Origin: Microbacterium ureisolvens
Lineage (GTDB): Bacteria; Actinomycetota; Actinomycetes; Actinomycetales; Microbacteriaceae
NCBI RefSeq assembly: GCF_019511645.1
Contig: NZ_JAEUAX010000012.1
Span: 41,085 to 105,084 of the forward strand
Direction of reading: 5' to 3'
Length of the DNA stretch: 64,000 bases
Below the pieces are notes generated by a model. It worked only from the letters and a program-made list of their open reading frames with translations, was not told the DNA's origin and did not search any database. A program made the translations under genes and the position numbers. Position 1 is the first letter of the stretch, and each line of letters opens with the position of its first letter. Positions 55,427 to 64,000 of the stretch are shown here, piece after piece.

Positions 55427-56854
55427 TCATCGCGGTACTTCTGAGCGCGAGAGCTGGAAGAGAATCTCGTCGACTTTCTCTTTCGCGTCTCCGAAGAGCA
55501 TCTGCGCGTTGTCGCGGTAGAAGAGCGGATTCTGCACGCCCGCGTATCCGGATGCCATCGACCGCTTGAAGACGATGACGTTGCCGGCCTCCCACACGCG
55601 GAGCACCGGCATTCCGGCGATCGGACTGCCGGGGTCTTCCGCGGCGGCGGGATTGACGGTGTCGTTCGCCCCGATGACGAGCACGACGTCGACGCTCGAG
55701 AGGTCGTCGTTGATCTCGTCCATCTCGAGCACGATGTCGTAGGGCACCTTCGCCTCGGCGAGGAGCACGTTCATGTGGCCGGGCAGCCGCCCGGCGACGG
55801 GGTGGATGCCGAAGCGCACGTCGACACCGCGCTCTCGCAGCTTCTGCACGAGGTCGGCGACGCCGTGCTGGGCCTGCGCGACAGCCATGCCGTAGCCGGG
55901 GGTGATGACGACACGGGACGCGCCGGCCAGGAGGTCGGCGGCGGCCTCGGCGTCGATCTCGCGGTGCTCGCCGTACTGCTCGTCGGAGCTCTTGGGCGCT
56001 TCGATGCCGAAGCCGCCGGCGATCACCGACAGGAATGAGCGGTTCATCGCCTTGCACATGATGTAGCTGAGGTACGCACCCGACGACCCCACGAGCGCGC
56101 CGGTCACGATGAGCAGGTCGTTGTCCAGCAGGAAGCCCGCGGCGGCTGCGGCCCATCCCGAGTAGCTGTTGAGCATCGATACGACGACGGGCATGTCGCC
56201 GCCGCCGATCGAGGCCACCAGGTGCCAGCCGAGCGCCAGCGCGAGCAGGGTGACGGCGATCAGGAGCCACAGCTCCGGCGTGATCACGTACCAGACCGTG
56301 AGGACGAGGAACAGGGCGAGCGCGCTGATGTTGAGGGCGTTCTTGCCCGGCAGCATGAGGGGCTTCGACGAGATGCGCGCCGAGAGCTTCAGGAACGCGA
56401 CGATCGACCCGGTGAAGGTGACACCGCCGATGAAGACACCGATGAAGACCTCGGCGTGGTGGATGTCGGCGAGCACGCCTGTGAGCCCGGTGTCGTAGAG
56501 GGCGCCGTTCCAGCCGACCAGCACGGCCGCGAGGCCGACGAAGGAGTGCAGCAGCGCGATGAGCTCGGGCATCCCGGTCATCTGGACGATCCGCGCGCGC
56601 CACAGCCCGATCGCGGCACCGACGAGCACGGCAACGACGAGCAGCGTCAGCCCGAGCGCGCCCGACTGCCGGCCCCAGGCGCCGGCCGCCACCAGCACGA
56701 CCGTCGCGACGAGCGCGATCGCCATGCCGACGATGCCGAACACGACGCCGCGACGACTCGTCTCGTGCTTGCTCAACCCCGCGAGGCTGAGGATGAACAG
56801 GAGCGCCGCGACGATGTAGGCGGCGCCCGCCACCTGGCCGGCCACCGCGTTCAT
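55427..56854 (-). CDS. pntB: NAD(P) transhydrogenase beta subunit
   Basis: A 475-residue subunit of the proton-pumping transhydrogenase that exchanges hydride between NADH and NADP+. About nine transmembrane helices come first, with [44 protein letters not shown] in the membrane part. The NADP-binding domain III follows ([54 protein letters not shown]). Its ATG overlaps the pntA stop by 4 bp. Confidence 0.97.
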   Translation of the reverse strand: MNAVAGQVAGAAYIVAALLFILSLAGLSKHETSRRGVVFGIVGMAIALVATVVLVAAGAWGRQSGALGLTLLVVAVLVGAAIGLWRARIVQMTGMPELIALLHSFVGLAAVLVGWNGALYDTGLTGVLADIHHAEVFIGVFIGGVTFTGSIVAFLKLSARISSKPLMLPGKNALNISALALFLVLTVWYVITPELWLLIAVTLLALALGWHLVASIGGGDMPVVVSMLNSYSGWAAAAAGFLLDNDLLIVTGALVGSSGAYLSYIMCKAMNRSFLSVIAGGFGIEAPKSSDEQYGEHREIDAEAAADLLAGASRVVITPGYGMAVAQAQHGVADLVQKLRERGVDVRFGIHPVAGRLPGHMNVLLAEAKVPYDIVLEMDEINDDLSSVDVVLVIGANDTVNPAAAEDPGSPIAGMPVLRVWEAGNVIVFKRSMASGYAGVQNPLFYRDNAQMLFGDAKEKVDEILFQLSRSEVPR

Positions 56855-58401
56855 CGGGTCTCACCCTTCTGGAACATCGCGAGCATGCGACGCGTGACGG
56901 CGAACCCGCCGAAGATGTTGATGGACGCGAGCAGCACCGCGACCGCGGCCAGGATCTGCACGGTGAGGTCGGGGACGGTGATCTGCACCATGGCGCCGAC
57001 CACGATGATGCCCGAGATCGCATTCGTCACGCTCATGAGCGGCGTGTGCAGTGCGTGCGCCACGTGGCCGATGACATAGAAGCCGACGACGATCGCGAGG
57101 GTCAGCACCAGGAAGTGCTGCGGCAGCGGCGGTGGCGCGAACGCGCAGATCGCGAACAGCGCGGCGATGCCGGCGACGATCAGGCCTGTCCGGGCAGCGG
57201 TCGACATGGGCTTCTTCGGTGGCACCGCGGGCGCAGCATCCGTCGTCTTCGTCGCGGCGGGGGCGGCGGACACCTGCACCGGCGGCGGCGGCCAGGTGAC
57301 CGCTCCGTCCCGTACGACCGTCACGGTGCGCTGCACCACGTCGTCGAAGTCGAGCGTCAGCTCGCCGTCCTTGCCGGGGGTGAGGAGCTTGAGCAGGTTC
57401 ACGAGGTTCGTCGCGAACAGCTGCGAGGCCTGCTGGGGCAGACGCCCGGGGAGATCGGTGTAGCCGAGGATCACGACGCCGTTGTCGGTCACCACCTTCT
57501 CGCCCGCGACCGATCCCTCCACGTTGCCGCCCTGCCCGGCGGCCATGTCGACGATGACGCTCCCCGAGCGCATCGAGGCGACGTCGGCCGCCGTGATCAG
57601 GCGAGGCGCCGGGCGCCCCGGGATGAGCGCGGTGGTGATGATGATGTCGACGTCGGCCGCCTGCTCCGAGTAGATCTCAGCCGCGCGCCTGTCGTACGCC
57701 TCGCTCGTCGCCTTCGCGTAGCCGTCGGAGGAGACCTGCATCGCCTCATCGGGCACGACGACCGCGAGGTACTCGCCGCCGATCGACGCGACCTGGTCGG
57801 CGACCTCCGGCCGCGGGTCGGTGGCCCGCACGATCGCACCGAGGCTCGACGCCGCACCGATCGCCGCGAGCCCGGCCACACCCGCGCCCGCGACCAGCAC
57901 CTTCGCGGGCGGCACCTTCCCGGCCGCAGTGACCTGGCCGGTGAAGAAGCGCCCGAACTCGTGCGCCGCCTCGACCACAGCGCGGTAGCCGGCGATGTTC
58001 GCCATCGAGCTCAGCACGTCCATCGACTGCGCGCGCGAGATGCGCGGGACCGCGTCCAGAGCGATCGCCGTGATCCCTCGCGTCGCGAGCGACTCGACGA
58101 GGTCGGGCCGCAAGGCCGGACTCAGCATCGCGACGATCGTGGCGCCGTCTGCGAGCCGGTCGATCTCTGCCGGCGTCGGCGCGTTGACCTTCAGCACGAT
58201 CGGCGACGCCCACGCCGTGGCGCCGTCGACGACCGTTGCACCCGCGTGCACGAATGCGGCGTCGGGGAACGACGAGCCGGCACCGGCTCCGGCCTCGACG
58301 ACGACGTCGTAGCCGAGCGCGATGAGTTTCGGGACGGTGGTCGGAGTCGCGGCCACCCGGGTCTCTCCGGGTGCTTCGGCGACGATGCCAATGCGGGTCA
58401 T
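56851..58401 (-). CDS. pntA: NAD(P) transhydrogenase alpha subunit
   Basis: A 516-residue subunit. The N-terminal NAD-binding domain I ([47 protein letters not shown]) covers residues 1-380. A Pro/Ala-rich linker follows; here it carries the dispersed TDAA word at residues near 385. Four transmembrane helices end the protein ([23 protein letters not shown] and the following). This single-chain alpha is the E. coli-like PntA; a separate PntAB polypeptide is not needed. The 279-bp upstream gap (58402-58680) should hold the promoter. Confidence 0.96.
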   Translation of the reverse strand: MTRIGIVAEAPGETRVAATPTTVPKLIALGYDVVVEAGAGAGSSFPDAAFVHAGATVVDGATAWASPIVLKVNAPTPAEIDRLADGATIVAMLSPALRPDLVESLATRGITAIALDAVPRISRAQSMDVLSSMANIAGYRAVVEAAHEFGRFFTGQVTAAGKVPPAKVLVAGAGVAGLAAIGAASSLGAIVRATDPRPEVADQVASIGGEYLAVVVPDEAMQVSSDGYAKATSEAYDRRAAEIYSEQAADVDIIITTALIPGRPAPRLITAADVASMRSGSVIVDMAAGQGGNVEGSVAGEKVVTDNGVVILGYTDLPGRLPQQASQLFATNLVNLLKLLTPGKDGELTLDFDDVVQRTVTVVRDGAVTWPPPPVQVSAAPAATKTTDAAPAVPPKKPMSTAARTGLIVAGIAALFAICAFAPPPLPQHFLVLTLAIVVGFYVIGHVAHALHTPLMSVTNAISGIIVVGAMVQITVPDLTVQILAAVAVLLASINIFGGFAVTRRMLAMFQKGETR

Positions 58402-58680
58402 GCGTTCCTCTGGATCGGGTGGCGCAGCGTGACGCTGCGGCGCGTCCGCAAGCCCATTCTCGATGCTCGCGGCGACGCCTCCACCATGTCAGACCGCGAC
58501 GCAGATCCCGCGTGCATTGCGCCCGACACGATGACAAGAATCACAGAATTTGCTGCCAGCACGCCACAATCCCTCTTCTTCGCAGCGGTCGTCCCTTCTG
58601 GCGAAACCCACACGCTCGCGCCAGGCGGTTCATAGCGCACGGCGAAGGTCGTCGTAAGTGCGACGCATATCGATGGAGGC

Positions 58681-59673
58681 ATGAACAAGAAGAGCAGCGC
58701 GAACACGAGCACCCGCACGCGCCGGGTACGCAACGTCGTCATCGCCTCCGGTCTCGTCGTCGCGCTCTCGGGCGGCGCCGGCGCGGTGTGGGCGGCCGAC
58801 CGATTTCTCGTCGAGCACGTGGAGATCGCCGACGTGTCGGAGTATGAGGCGCAGAACTCGACGGTCGACTCCACAACGGATTCGACGACGGATGCTGCCA
58901 CCGACGCCACGGTCACCGACACCTCCTACTCGGACGGCGCCACGTCGATCACGATCTCCACCGTCACCGAGGGCTCCGGCTCCGACACCGTGACCTACTA
59001 CGTCGCCGACGTGACGCTGTCGGACGCGACCGCGCTCGCAAGCGCCTTCGCGAAGGACCAGTTCGGCGAGAACATCACCGAGCTCACCAGCCAGATCGCC
59101 GCCGACAACGGCGCGATCTTCGCGATCAACGGCGACTACTACGGGTTCCGTGACACCGGCATCGTGATCCGCAACGGTGTGGTGTTCCGCGACGAGCCGG
59201 CCCGCGAAGGACTCGTGTTCTACACCGACGGACGTGTCGAGGTGTACGACGAGACGACGACGTCCGCGGAGGAACTGCTCGCCGACGGTGCGTGGAACAC
59301 CCTGAGCTTCGGCCCTGCGATCGTGGAGGACGGCGCGGTGGTCGACGGCATCGAGACGAAAGAGATCGACACCAACTTCGGCAACCACTCCATCCAGGGC
59401 GACCAGCCGCGAACGGCCGTCGGGGTGATCGACGAGAACCACCTCGTCTTCGTCGTCGTCGACGGCCGCCAGCCCGGCTACAGCGAGGGCGTCACCCTCA
59501 CCGAGCTCGCTGACATCATGCTCGACCTCGGCGCGACCACCGCGTACAACCTCGACGGCGGCGGCTCGTCGACGATGTACTTCGACGGGGAGGTGATCAA
59601 CTCGCCCTCCAACGGCGGCGAGCGCGGCACGAGCGACATCCTCTACATCGCCGACGCCTCCGCCGCGGAGTGA
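58681..59673 (+). CDS. Phosphodiester glycosidase (NAGPA domain) exported protein
   Basis: A 330-residue protein with an N-terminal membrane helix (VVIASGLVVALSGGAGAVWAADRF), a Thr/Ser/Asp-rich linker, and a C-terminal NAGPA domain. Family blocks GAIFAINGDYYGFRDTGIVIRNGVVFRD, FGNHSIQGDQPRTAVGV and the LDGGGSSTMYFDG motif with its catalytic-site Asp are complete. Such enzymes cleave GlcNAc from phosphodiester-linked glycans. The extracellular location suits trimming of envelope polymers. GGAGG precedes the ATG, and the glycosyltransferase gene follows after 4 bp. Confidence 0.88.
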   Translation: MNKKSSANTSTRTRRVRNVVIASGLVVALSGGAGAVWAADRFLVEHVEIADVSEYEAQNSTVDSTTDSTTDAATDATVTDTSYSDGATSITISTVTEGSGSDTVTYYVADVTLSDATALASAFAKDQFGENITELTSQIAADNGAIFAINGDYYGFRDTGIVIRNGVVFRDEPAREGLVFYTDGRVEVYDETTTSAEELLADGAWNTLSFGPAIVEDGAVVDGIETKEIDTNFGNHSIQGDQPRTAVGVIDENHLVFVVVDGRQPGYSEGVTLTELADIMLDLGATTAYNLDGGGSSTMYFDGEVINSPSNGGERGTSDILYIADASAAE

Positions 59674-59677
59674 CGCC

Positions 59678-60814
59678 GTGATCGTCCTCATCCCCGCCTA
59701 CGAGCCGGGGTCGCGACTCGAACCGGTCGTCGCCGGCGTGTTCGCGGCAGACCCCGATGTCGAGGTGGTCGTCGTCGACGACGGGAGCGGCCCAGCCTTC
59801 ACCGCCACGTTCGATCGCGTCGCGGGGCTCGGCGCGACGGTGCTGCGCCACGACGTGAACCGCGGCAAGGCGGCGGCTCTTCGCACCGGGTTCGATCACG
59901 CGATGTCAGCCCACCCCGGCGGCGACGTCGTCACCGCCGATGCCGACGGGCAGCACACCGTGCACGACATCCTCCGCGTCGCCGACGCGCTCCGCGAGGA
60001 CGCGGCCGACGGCGTCCCGATGCTCATCCTGGGCTGCCGGGCGTTCACCGGGAACGTTCCGCTGCGCTCTCGCGCCGGCAACGCCATGGCCCGCGGGATA
60101 TTCCGGCTCGCGGCGGGATGGGCGCTGAGCGACACGCAGACCGGACTGCGCGGCATCCCCTCGGAGCTGCTCGCGTGGGTGCGCGCACAGCCGGGCGAGC
60201 GGTTCGCGTACGAGCAGAACGTCCTGCTGCGCTGCCGCCGTGACGGCGTCGCGACCCGTGAGGTGCCGATCGAGACGGTCTACCTCGATGGCAACGCGTC
60301 GAGCCACTTCCGGCCCGTCGTGGACTCGCTGCGCGTCATGTTGCCGCTGGTGCTGTTCGCGGGGTCGTCGCTGCTGGCGTTCGCCGTCGACACCGTCGTG
60401 CTCCTCGCGCTCAATGCGCTCACGGGCCTGCTCGTGCCGTCGATCGTGGCGGCGCGCGTCGTGAGCGCCTCGGTGAACTTCGCCGTCAACCGTCGCGTGG
60501 TCTTCCGAGGGGAGCCGAGGGGACGGATGCTGCGCCAAGGCGCTCGCTACGCCCTGCTGGCCGTCGCGCTCCTGGCGTCGAACATCGTGTGGCTCGATGC
60601 GCTCACGCGCTACGGCGTCCCGCTCGTCGTGGCCAAGATCGCGACCGAGGCGGTGCTGTTCGTGACGAGCTACGGCGTGCAGCGGTCCTTCGTCTTCGGC
60701 ACTCAGCAGGCCCGGGCCGAACTCGTAAGCCGCCCTGACGCCCGTCATAGGAGCCCCATAGCGGCCGCGGCTCGAATGGATCAGAGCGAACACCCCATCG
60801 GGAGGAACCCATGA
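59678..60814 (+). CDS. Glycosyltransferase family 2 fused to GtrA-like membrane domain
   Basis: A 378-residue fusion. The N-terminal 220 residues form a GT2 domain: LIPAYEPGSRLEPVV, VVVDDGSG, NRGKAAALRTGF and the DXD-type TADADGQH. About 130 residues with four membrane helices follow in the GtrA manner (VVLLALNALTGLLVPSIVAARVVSASVNFAVNRRVVF; ASNIVWLDALTRYG). Such proteins add sugars to polyprenyl phosphate or transfer them across the membrane. GTG 59678 follows the NAGPA stop by 4 bp, and its own stop overlaps the next start (ATGA). Confidence 0.9.
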   Translation: MIVLIPAYEPGSRLEPVVAGVFAADPDVEVVVVDDGSGPAFTATFDRVAGLGATVLRHDVNRGKAAALRTGFDHAMSAHPGGDVVTADADGQHTVHDILRVADALREDAADGVPMLILGCRAFTGNVPLRSRAGNAMARGIFRLAAGWALSDTQTGLRGIPSELLAWVRAQPGERFAYEQNVLLRCRRDGVATREVPIETVYLDGNASSHFRPVVDSLRVMLPLVLFAGSSLLAFAVDTVVLLALNALTGLLVPSIVAARVVSASVNFAVNRRVVFRGEPRGRMLRQGARYALLAVALLASNIVWLDALTRYGVPLVVAKIATEAVLFVTSYGVQRSFVFGTQQARAELVSRPDARHRSPIAAAARMDQSEHPIGRNP

Positions 60815-61431
60815 CCACCAGCGCGCTGATCCTCATCGGCATCGACCTGGCTGCCGCCCTCGTGCTGAGCCTCGGCCTCTACTACCGCCGGCACCACCGC
60901 CGCGACCTCGTCGTCGCGTTCCTGGGGGTGAACGTCGGGGTGATGTCCGTCGCCGCCGTGCTCGGCACCGCCGAAGTCGCTCTGGGGCTCGGTCTCGGCC
61001 TGTTCGGCGTGCTGTCGATCATCCGGCTGCGCTCGTCCGAGATCTCGCAGCGCGAGGTCGCGTACTACTTCGCGGCGCTCGCGATCGGGCTCGTGACCGG
61101 CCTCCCCCAGACCGACCCGTGGCCGGTCGCCGCGCTCGTCGCCCTGATCCTCGCGGTGCTCTGGGGCGCCGATCACCCGGCGCTGCTCTCGCGGTCGCGC
61201 CACCAGGTCGTGCGTCTCGACCGCGCCGTCGCCGACGAGCACGAGTTGCGGGCCGACCTCGAGGAGCGCCTCGGCGGCACGGTCGCCTCGACCACCGTGC
61301 AGGAGCTCGACCTCGTCAACGACACGACGCTCGTCGATGTGCGCTATCGGGTGCCGCGAGGAGCGGCGCGCCCCGCCGCTACCCGAGGCAGGGCCGCGGC
61401 CGCCCCGGCGATGCAGGGAGCGGCGCGATGA
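60811..61431 (+). CDS. DUF4956 membrane protein
   Basis: A 206-residue protein with about four N-terminal transmembrane helices, including VAAVLGTAEVALGLGLGLFGVLSIIRLRSSEISQREVAYYFAALAIGLVTGL, the DUF4956 signature. The C-terminal 75 residues are soluble, with a strand-rich ERLGGTVASTTVQELDLVNDTTLVDVRY. The function is unknown; these proteins typically sit next to VTC-like polyphosphate polymerase genes, as here, so it may anchor that enzyme or move its product. Coupled by 4-bp overlaps on both sides. Confidence 0.85.
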   Translation: MTTSALILIGIDLAAALVLSLGLYYRRHHRRDLVVAFLGVNVGVMSVAAVLGTAEVALGLGLGLFGVLSIIRLRSSEISQREVAYYFAALAIGLVTGLPQTDPWPVAALVALILAVLWGADHPALLSRSRHQVVRLDRAVADEHELRADLEERLGGTVASTTVQELDLVNDTTLVDVRYRVPRGAARPAATRGRAAAAPAMQGAAR

Positions 61432-62306
61432 CGACCTTCGACCGCTTCGACCCGGTGTCGCTCGACGCGCTCGTGGCCGAGGCATCCTTCCTCACCCGCG
61501 TCGACAGGAAGTACGTCGTGCCGCGCGAGGTCCTCGAGGCCGTGCTCACCACGCTCGACCCCGGCACCCGCGTGCTCGAGATCGACGGCGCCCGCGATTT
61601 CGCCTACGAGTCGGTGTACTTCGACACCCCCGACCTGCTGAGCTTCCGGATGGCGGCCCAGCCCCGCCGTCGGCGCTTCAAGCTGCGCACGCGCAGCTAC
61701 CTCGACACCGGTACGTCGTACCTCGAGATCAAGACGCGCGGCGCCCGGGGCACGACCGTCAAGGAACGCGACGAGTACGACCCGAGCGCCCGCGACCGGC
61801 TCACCGACGACGCCCGCGACGATGTCGCCGATGCGTTCGCGACGATCGGGGTCGCCTCGGAGCGCGCCGACGAGCTCGACGCGACGCTGCTGACCCGCTA
61901 CCGACGTGCCACCCTGCTCGCCGCCGACGGAGCCGGACGCGCCACCGTCGACACCGCGCTCGAGTGGATCGAGCCCGACGGACACGGCTTCGCCCTTCCC
62001 CACCTCGCGATCGTCGAGACGAAGTCGGGAGCCCGCCCGTCCGACGTCGATCGCGCGCTCTGGCGCGCCGGTCACCGGCCCGCGACGGTCAGCAAGTACG
62101 CCACCGGCCTCGCGGCGCTCCACCCGACCCTCCCCCGCAACCGCTGGGCGCGGCTGCTGCGCGGTCCCTTCGACCCGTCGCACCGCGCTGCGCCCGCGAC
62201 CCACCCGACCACCGCCACCCACAAGGAGGACGCATCATGCTCCGCAAGCCCCACCGCCGCGCTATCGAGCCCCACCACCGCCCTATCGAGCAACGTCGCC
62301 GCCTGA
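61428..62306 (+). CDS. VTC-domain polyphosphate polymerase-like protein
   Basis: A 292-residue CYTH/TTM-fold protein. Basic and acidic tunnel residues line up with the VTC4 catalytic domain: FLTRVDRKYVVPR near residue 24, YESVYFDTPDLLSF, RRRFKLRTRSYLDTGTSYLEIKTR, VKERDEY, LLTRYRRATL, LAIVETKSG and VSKYATGL. VTC4 makes polyphosphate from ATP; the bacterial family is unproven. There is no membrane helix, so DUF4956 may be its membrane partner. The 3' end runs 70 bp into the next gene, giving a low-complexity Ser/Ala tail. Confidence 0.85.
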   Translation: MTTFDRFDPVSLDALVAEASFLTRVDRKYVVPREVLEAVLTTLDPGTRVLEIDGARDFAYESVYFDTPDLLSFRMAAQPRRRRFKLRTRSYLDTGTSYLEIKTRGARGTTVKERDEYDPSARDRLTDDARDDVADAFATIGVASERADELDATLLTRYRRATLLAADGAGRATVDTALEWIEPDGHGFALPHLAIVETKSGARPSDVDRALWRAGHRPATVSKYATGLAALHPTLPRNRWARLLRGPFDPSHRAAPATHPTTATHKEDASCSASPTAALSSPTTALSSNVAA

Positions 62307-64000
62307 TCCTCGCGGCCACGCCACTGGCCCTCGCCGCGGTCGTGCTCGCCGGCTGCGCGACGCAGACCGCCTCCTCGACGACCACCCCGACCACCGACGC
62401 CTCGACCACCGAGACGGCGGCCGTCGTCGACTCCGACCTCAGCGCCGCCGCGGTGCTCGCCGCCAACGCCGACGTCACCGTCGTGCAGGACGACGAATGG
62501 AGCGAGACGGATGCTGCGGACATCACGCTGTCGGGCAGCACGGCATCGAGCGACTCCGACGCCGTGACCGTCGACGGCTCCACCGTCACCATCACGGAGG
62601 CCGGAGTGTTCCGGCTGTCCGGGTCGCTCGGCGGACAGGTGGTGGTCGCCGCTCCCGAGGACGCGCAGGTCGTGCTGATCCTCGACGACGCCGATATCTC
62701 AGCATCCGATTCCCCTGCCATCACCGTGACGAGCGCGGACGATGTCGCCATCTCGCTCGCGGCCGGCAGCGACAACAGCGTCTCGGACGCGTCGTCGTAC
62801 GAGGAGGACGCCGACGCGAACGCTGCGATCTACGCCGGCGCCGACCTCACGATCTCGGGCACCGGTGCGCTGACGGTGTCGGGCAACGGCAACGACGGCA
62901 TCACGAGCACCGACGATCTGGTGATCCTGTCCGGCGAGATCACGGTCGACGCAGTCGACGACGCACTGCGGGGCAAGGATTCGCTCACCGTCGAAGGCGG
63001 CACGCTCGAGCTCGCCGCCGCCGGCGACGCGCTCAAGAGCGACCAGACCGACGACGCGACGCAGGGCTTCGTCGTCATCGGCGGTGGCACCGTGACGGCC
63101 GAAAGCGGAGACGACGCGATCGCGGCGGCGACCGATGCGGTCATCACGGGCGGCACTGTCACGCTGACGGCGGGCACGGATGCCGCGACCTCGGACGACT
63201 CGCCCAAGGGCGTCACCGCGGGTCTCGTGGTCGCGATCGACGGCGGCGACGTCACGATCGAGGCCATGGACGACGCCGTGCACTCCGACGGATCGATCGG
63301 GATCGGCGGCGGCAGCGTGACCGTGTCAGCCGGGGACGACGGCATCCACGCCGAGCAGCGCCTCGAGATCCGCGACGGCACCGTGACCGTCGCCGAGTCG
63401 TACGAGGGCCTGGAAGCGACGGACGTCGCGATCTCGGGCGGGACCGTCGACCTCACGTCGAGCGACGACGGCGTCAACGCCGCGAGCGGGGCCGCGGCCG
63501 ACGCACAGGGTGGCGGCATGGGGGGCGGCGGCGAGCAGGACACGGGTGAGACCCTCACGATTTCGGGCGGCAGTGTGCGCGTCGAGGCGGTCGGCGACGG
63601 CCTCGACTCGAACGGCACGATCTCGGTCACCGGCGGCACCACCGTCGTCAGCGGGCCGAGTTCGGCCGGCGGGCAGGGCGCGCTCGACGCGAACGGCGAG
63701 ATCGCCATCGACGGCGGCGGGCTTTTCGTCGCCGGGTCGGTGCTGGTCACGCCCACCGGCACCCAGCCGTGGGTGGCGGCGACCGCCAGCGGTTCGGCGG
63801 GTGACACCGTGGAGGTGACGGATGCCTCGGGCGCGGTGATCGCGAGCTTCGAGGCCGATCAGAGCTTCAGCGCCGTGTTCTACAGCGGCCCGGTGGTCGC
63901 CGACGGCGGGTCGTACACGATCACCGTGAACGGCGTCACGGCGGCCACGGTGTCGGAGGGCGTGAACGTCTCCGGCGGCGGGATGGGCGGGGGCATGGGC
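62237..64000 (+). CDS. Carbohydrate-binding beta-helix lipoprotein (Cthe_2159-like), 3' end outside window
   Basis: At least 588 residues, open to the window edge. AAGGAGG precedes ATG 62237, inside the end of the VTC-like gene. The N-terminus has a basic run and a lipobox LAGC (Cys about residue 42), then a Thr/Ser linker. Many degenerate repeats of the form GGTVTLTAGTDAATSDD, with SGDDAI and DGSIGIGGG turns, predict a parallel beta-helix. This matches the Cthe_2159-type acidic-sugar-binding domain found next to DUF4956/VTC genes. A Gly/Met-rich patch (GGGMGGGGEQD) recurs near 63,520 and 63,980. It is surface-anchored and probably binds the polymer handled by the cluster. Confidence 0.85.
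   Translation, partial: MLRKPHRRAIEPHHRPIEQRRRLILAATPLALAAVVLAGCATQTASSTTTPTTDASTTETAAVVDSDLSAAAVLAANADVTVVQDDEWSETDAADITLSGSTASSDSDAVTVDGSTVTITEAGVFRLSGSLGGQVVVAAPEDAQVVLILDDADISASDSPAITVTSADDVAISLAAGSDNSVSDASSYEEDADANAAIYAGADLTISGTGALTVSGNGNDGITSTDDLVILSGEITVDAVDDALRGKDSLTVEGGTLELAAAGDALKSDQTDDATQGFVVIGGGTVTAESGDDAIAAATDAVITGGTVTLTAGTDAATSDDSPKGVTAGLVVAIDGGDVTIEAMDDAVHSDGSIGIGGGSVTVSAGDDGIHAEQRLEIRDGTVTVAESYEGLEATDVAISGGTVDLTSSDDGVNAASGAAADAQGGGMGGGGEQDTGETLTISGGSVRVEAVGDGLDSNGTISVTGGTTVVSGPSSAGGQGALDANGEIAIDGGGLFVAGSVLVTPTGTQPWVAATASGSAGDTVEVTDASGAVIASFEADQSFSAVFYSGPVVADGGSYTITVNGVTAATVSEGVNVSGGGMGGGMG

Overview
The window is high-GC (roughly 70%), dense, mostly single-copy chromosomal DNA from an actinobacterium. 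Class Ib ribonucleotide reductase (nrdHIEF), an Lsr2 nucleoid protein, a coproporphyrin-type heme locus (cgoX-chdC) and many leaderless-looking genes point to Actinomycetota. The gene mix and the dispersed GGATGC/GCATCC words suggest a Microbacterium-like member of Microbacteriaceae; this is an inference from sequence, not a database match. I see no insertion sequence, prophage, CRISPR array or rRNA.

Layout. 1-6.2 kb: an amine-degradation module (copper amine oxidase, cut at the window edge; APC permease; AraC-type regulator; aldehyde dehydrogenase). 6.2-10 kb: nrdHIEF on the minus strand. 10.4-16.8 kb: an MFS exporter, a hydrolase, DUF389 and DUF445 membrane proteins, an acyl-CoA dehydrogenase-like flavoprotein and an AIG2-like protein. 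16.9-23.7 kb: histidine utilisation (hutG-like on plus; hutHUI on minus; IclR regulator). 23.7-30.2 kb: a LacI-controlled sugar ABC importer without an ATPase gene, ending in a glycogen-debranching-type glycosidase. 30.2-35.4 kb: YbaK-type deacylase, methyltransferase, Leu/Val-type dehydrogenase, acyl-CoA ligase, ZIP transporter. 35.5-42.9 kb: heme synthesis, hemA divergent from hemE-cgoX-chdC-hemC-hemB-hemL. 43-49 kb: SDR/TetR pair, tRNA-Ala(CGC), a coiled-coil membrane protein, GNAT, galU, 5-FTHF cyclo-ligase, FmdB, mscL. 49-53.7 kb: a very large SF1-helicase-like protein with both Walker motifs degenerate, divergent from an O6-alkylguanine transferase homologue without its catalytic cysteine. 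53.7-58.4 kb: a palindromic element, a LuxR-type regulator, lsr2 and pntAB. 58.7-64 kb: an envelope-polymer-like cluster (phosphodiester glycosidase, GT2-GtrA, DUF4956, VTC-like polymerase, repeat-rich beta-helix lipoprotein running off the end).

How the genes work together. The amine oxidase and aldehyde dehydrogenase would turn imported primary amines into acids, with ammonium and peroxide released. The hut genes degrade histidine to glutamate. The ABC operon imports an oligosaccharide for an intracellular glycosidase. The heme genes cover glutamyl-tRNA to protoheme except hemD and the ferrochelatase, which are not here.

Most notable: (1) the DUF4956/VTC/beta-helix cluster; (2) the pseudo-helicase facing a cysteine-less alkyltransferase homologue; (3) an 11-bp word, ACGGATGCYGC, present at least 27 times, in terminators and inside unrelated genes; (4) TANNNT boxes 6-7 nt before at least 14 start codons, implying leaderless mRNAs; (5) a 76-bp three-way-junction palindrome.
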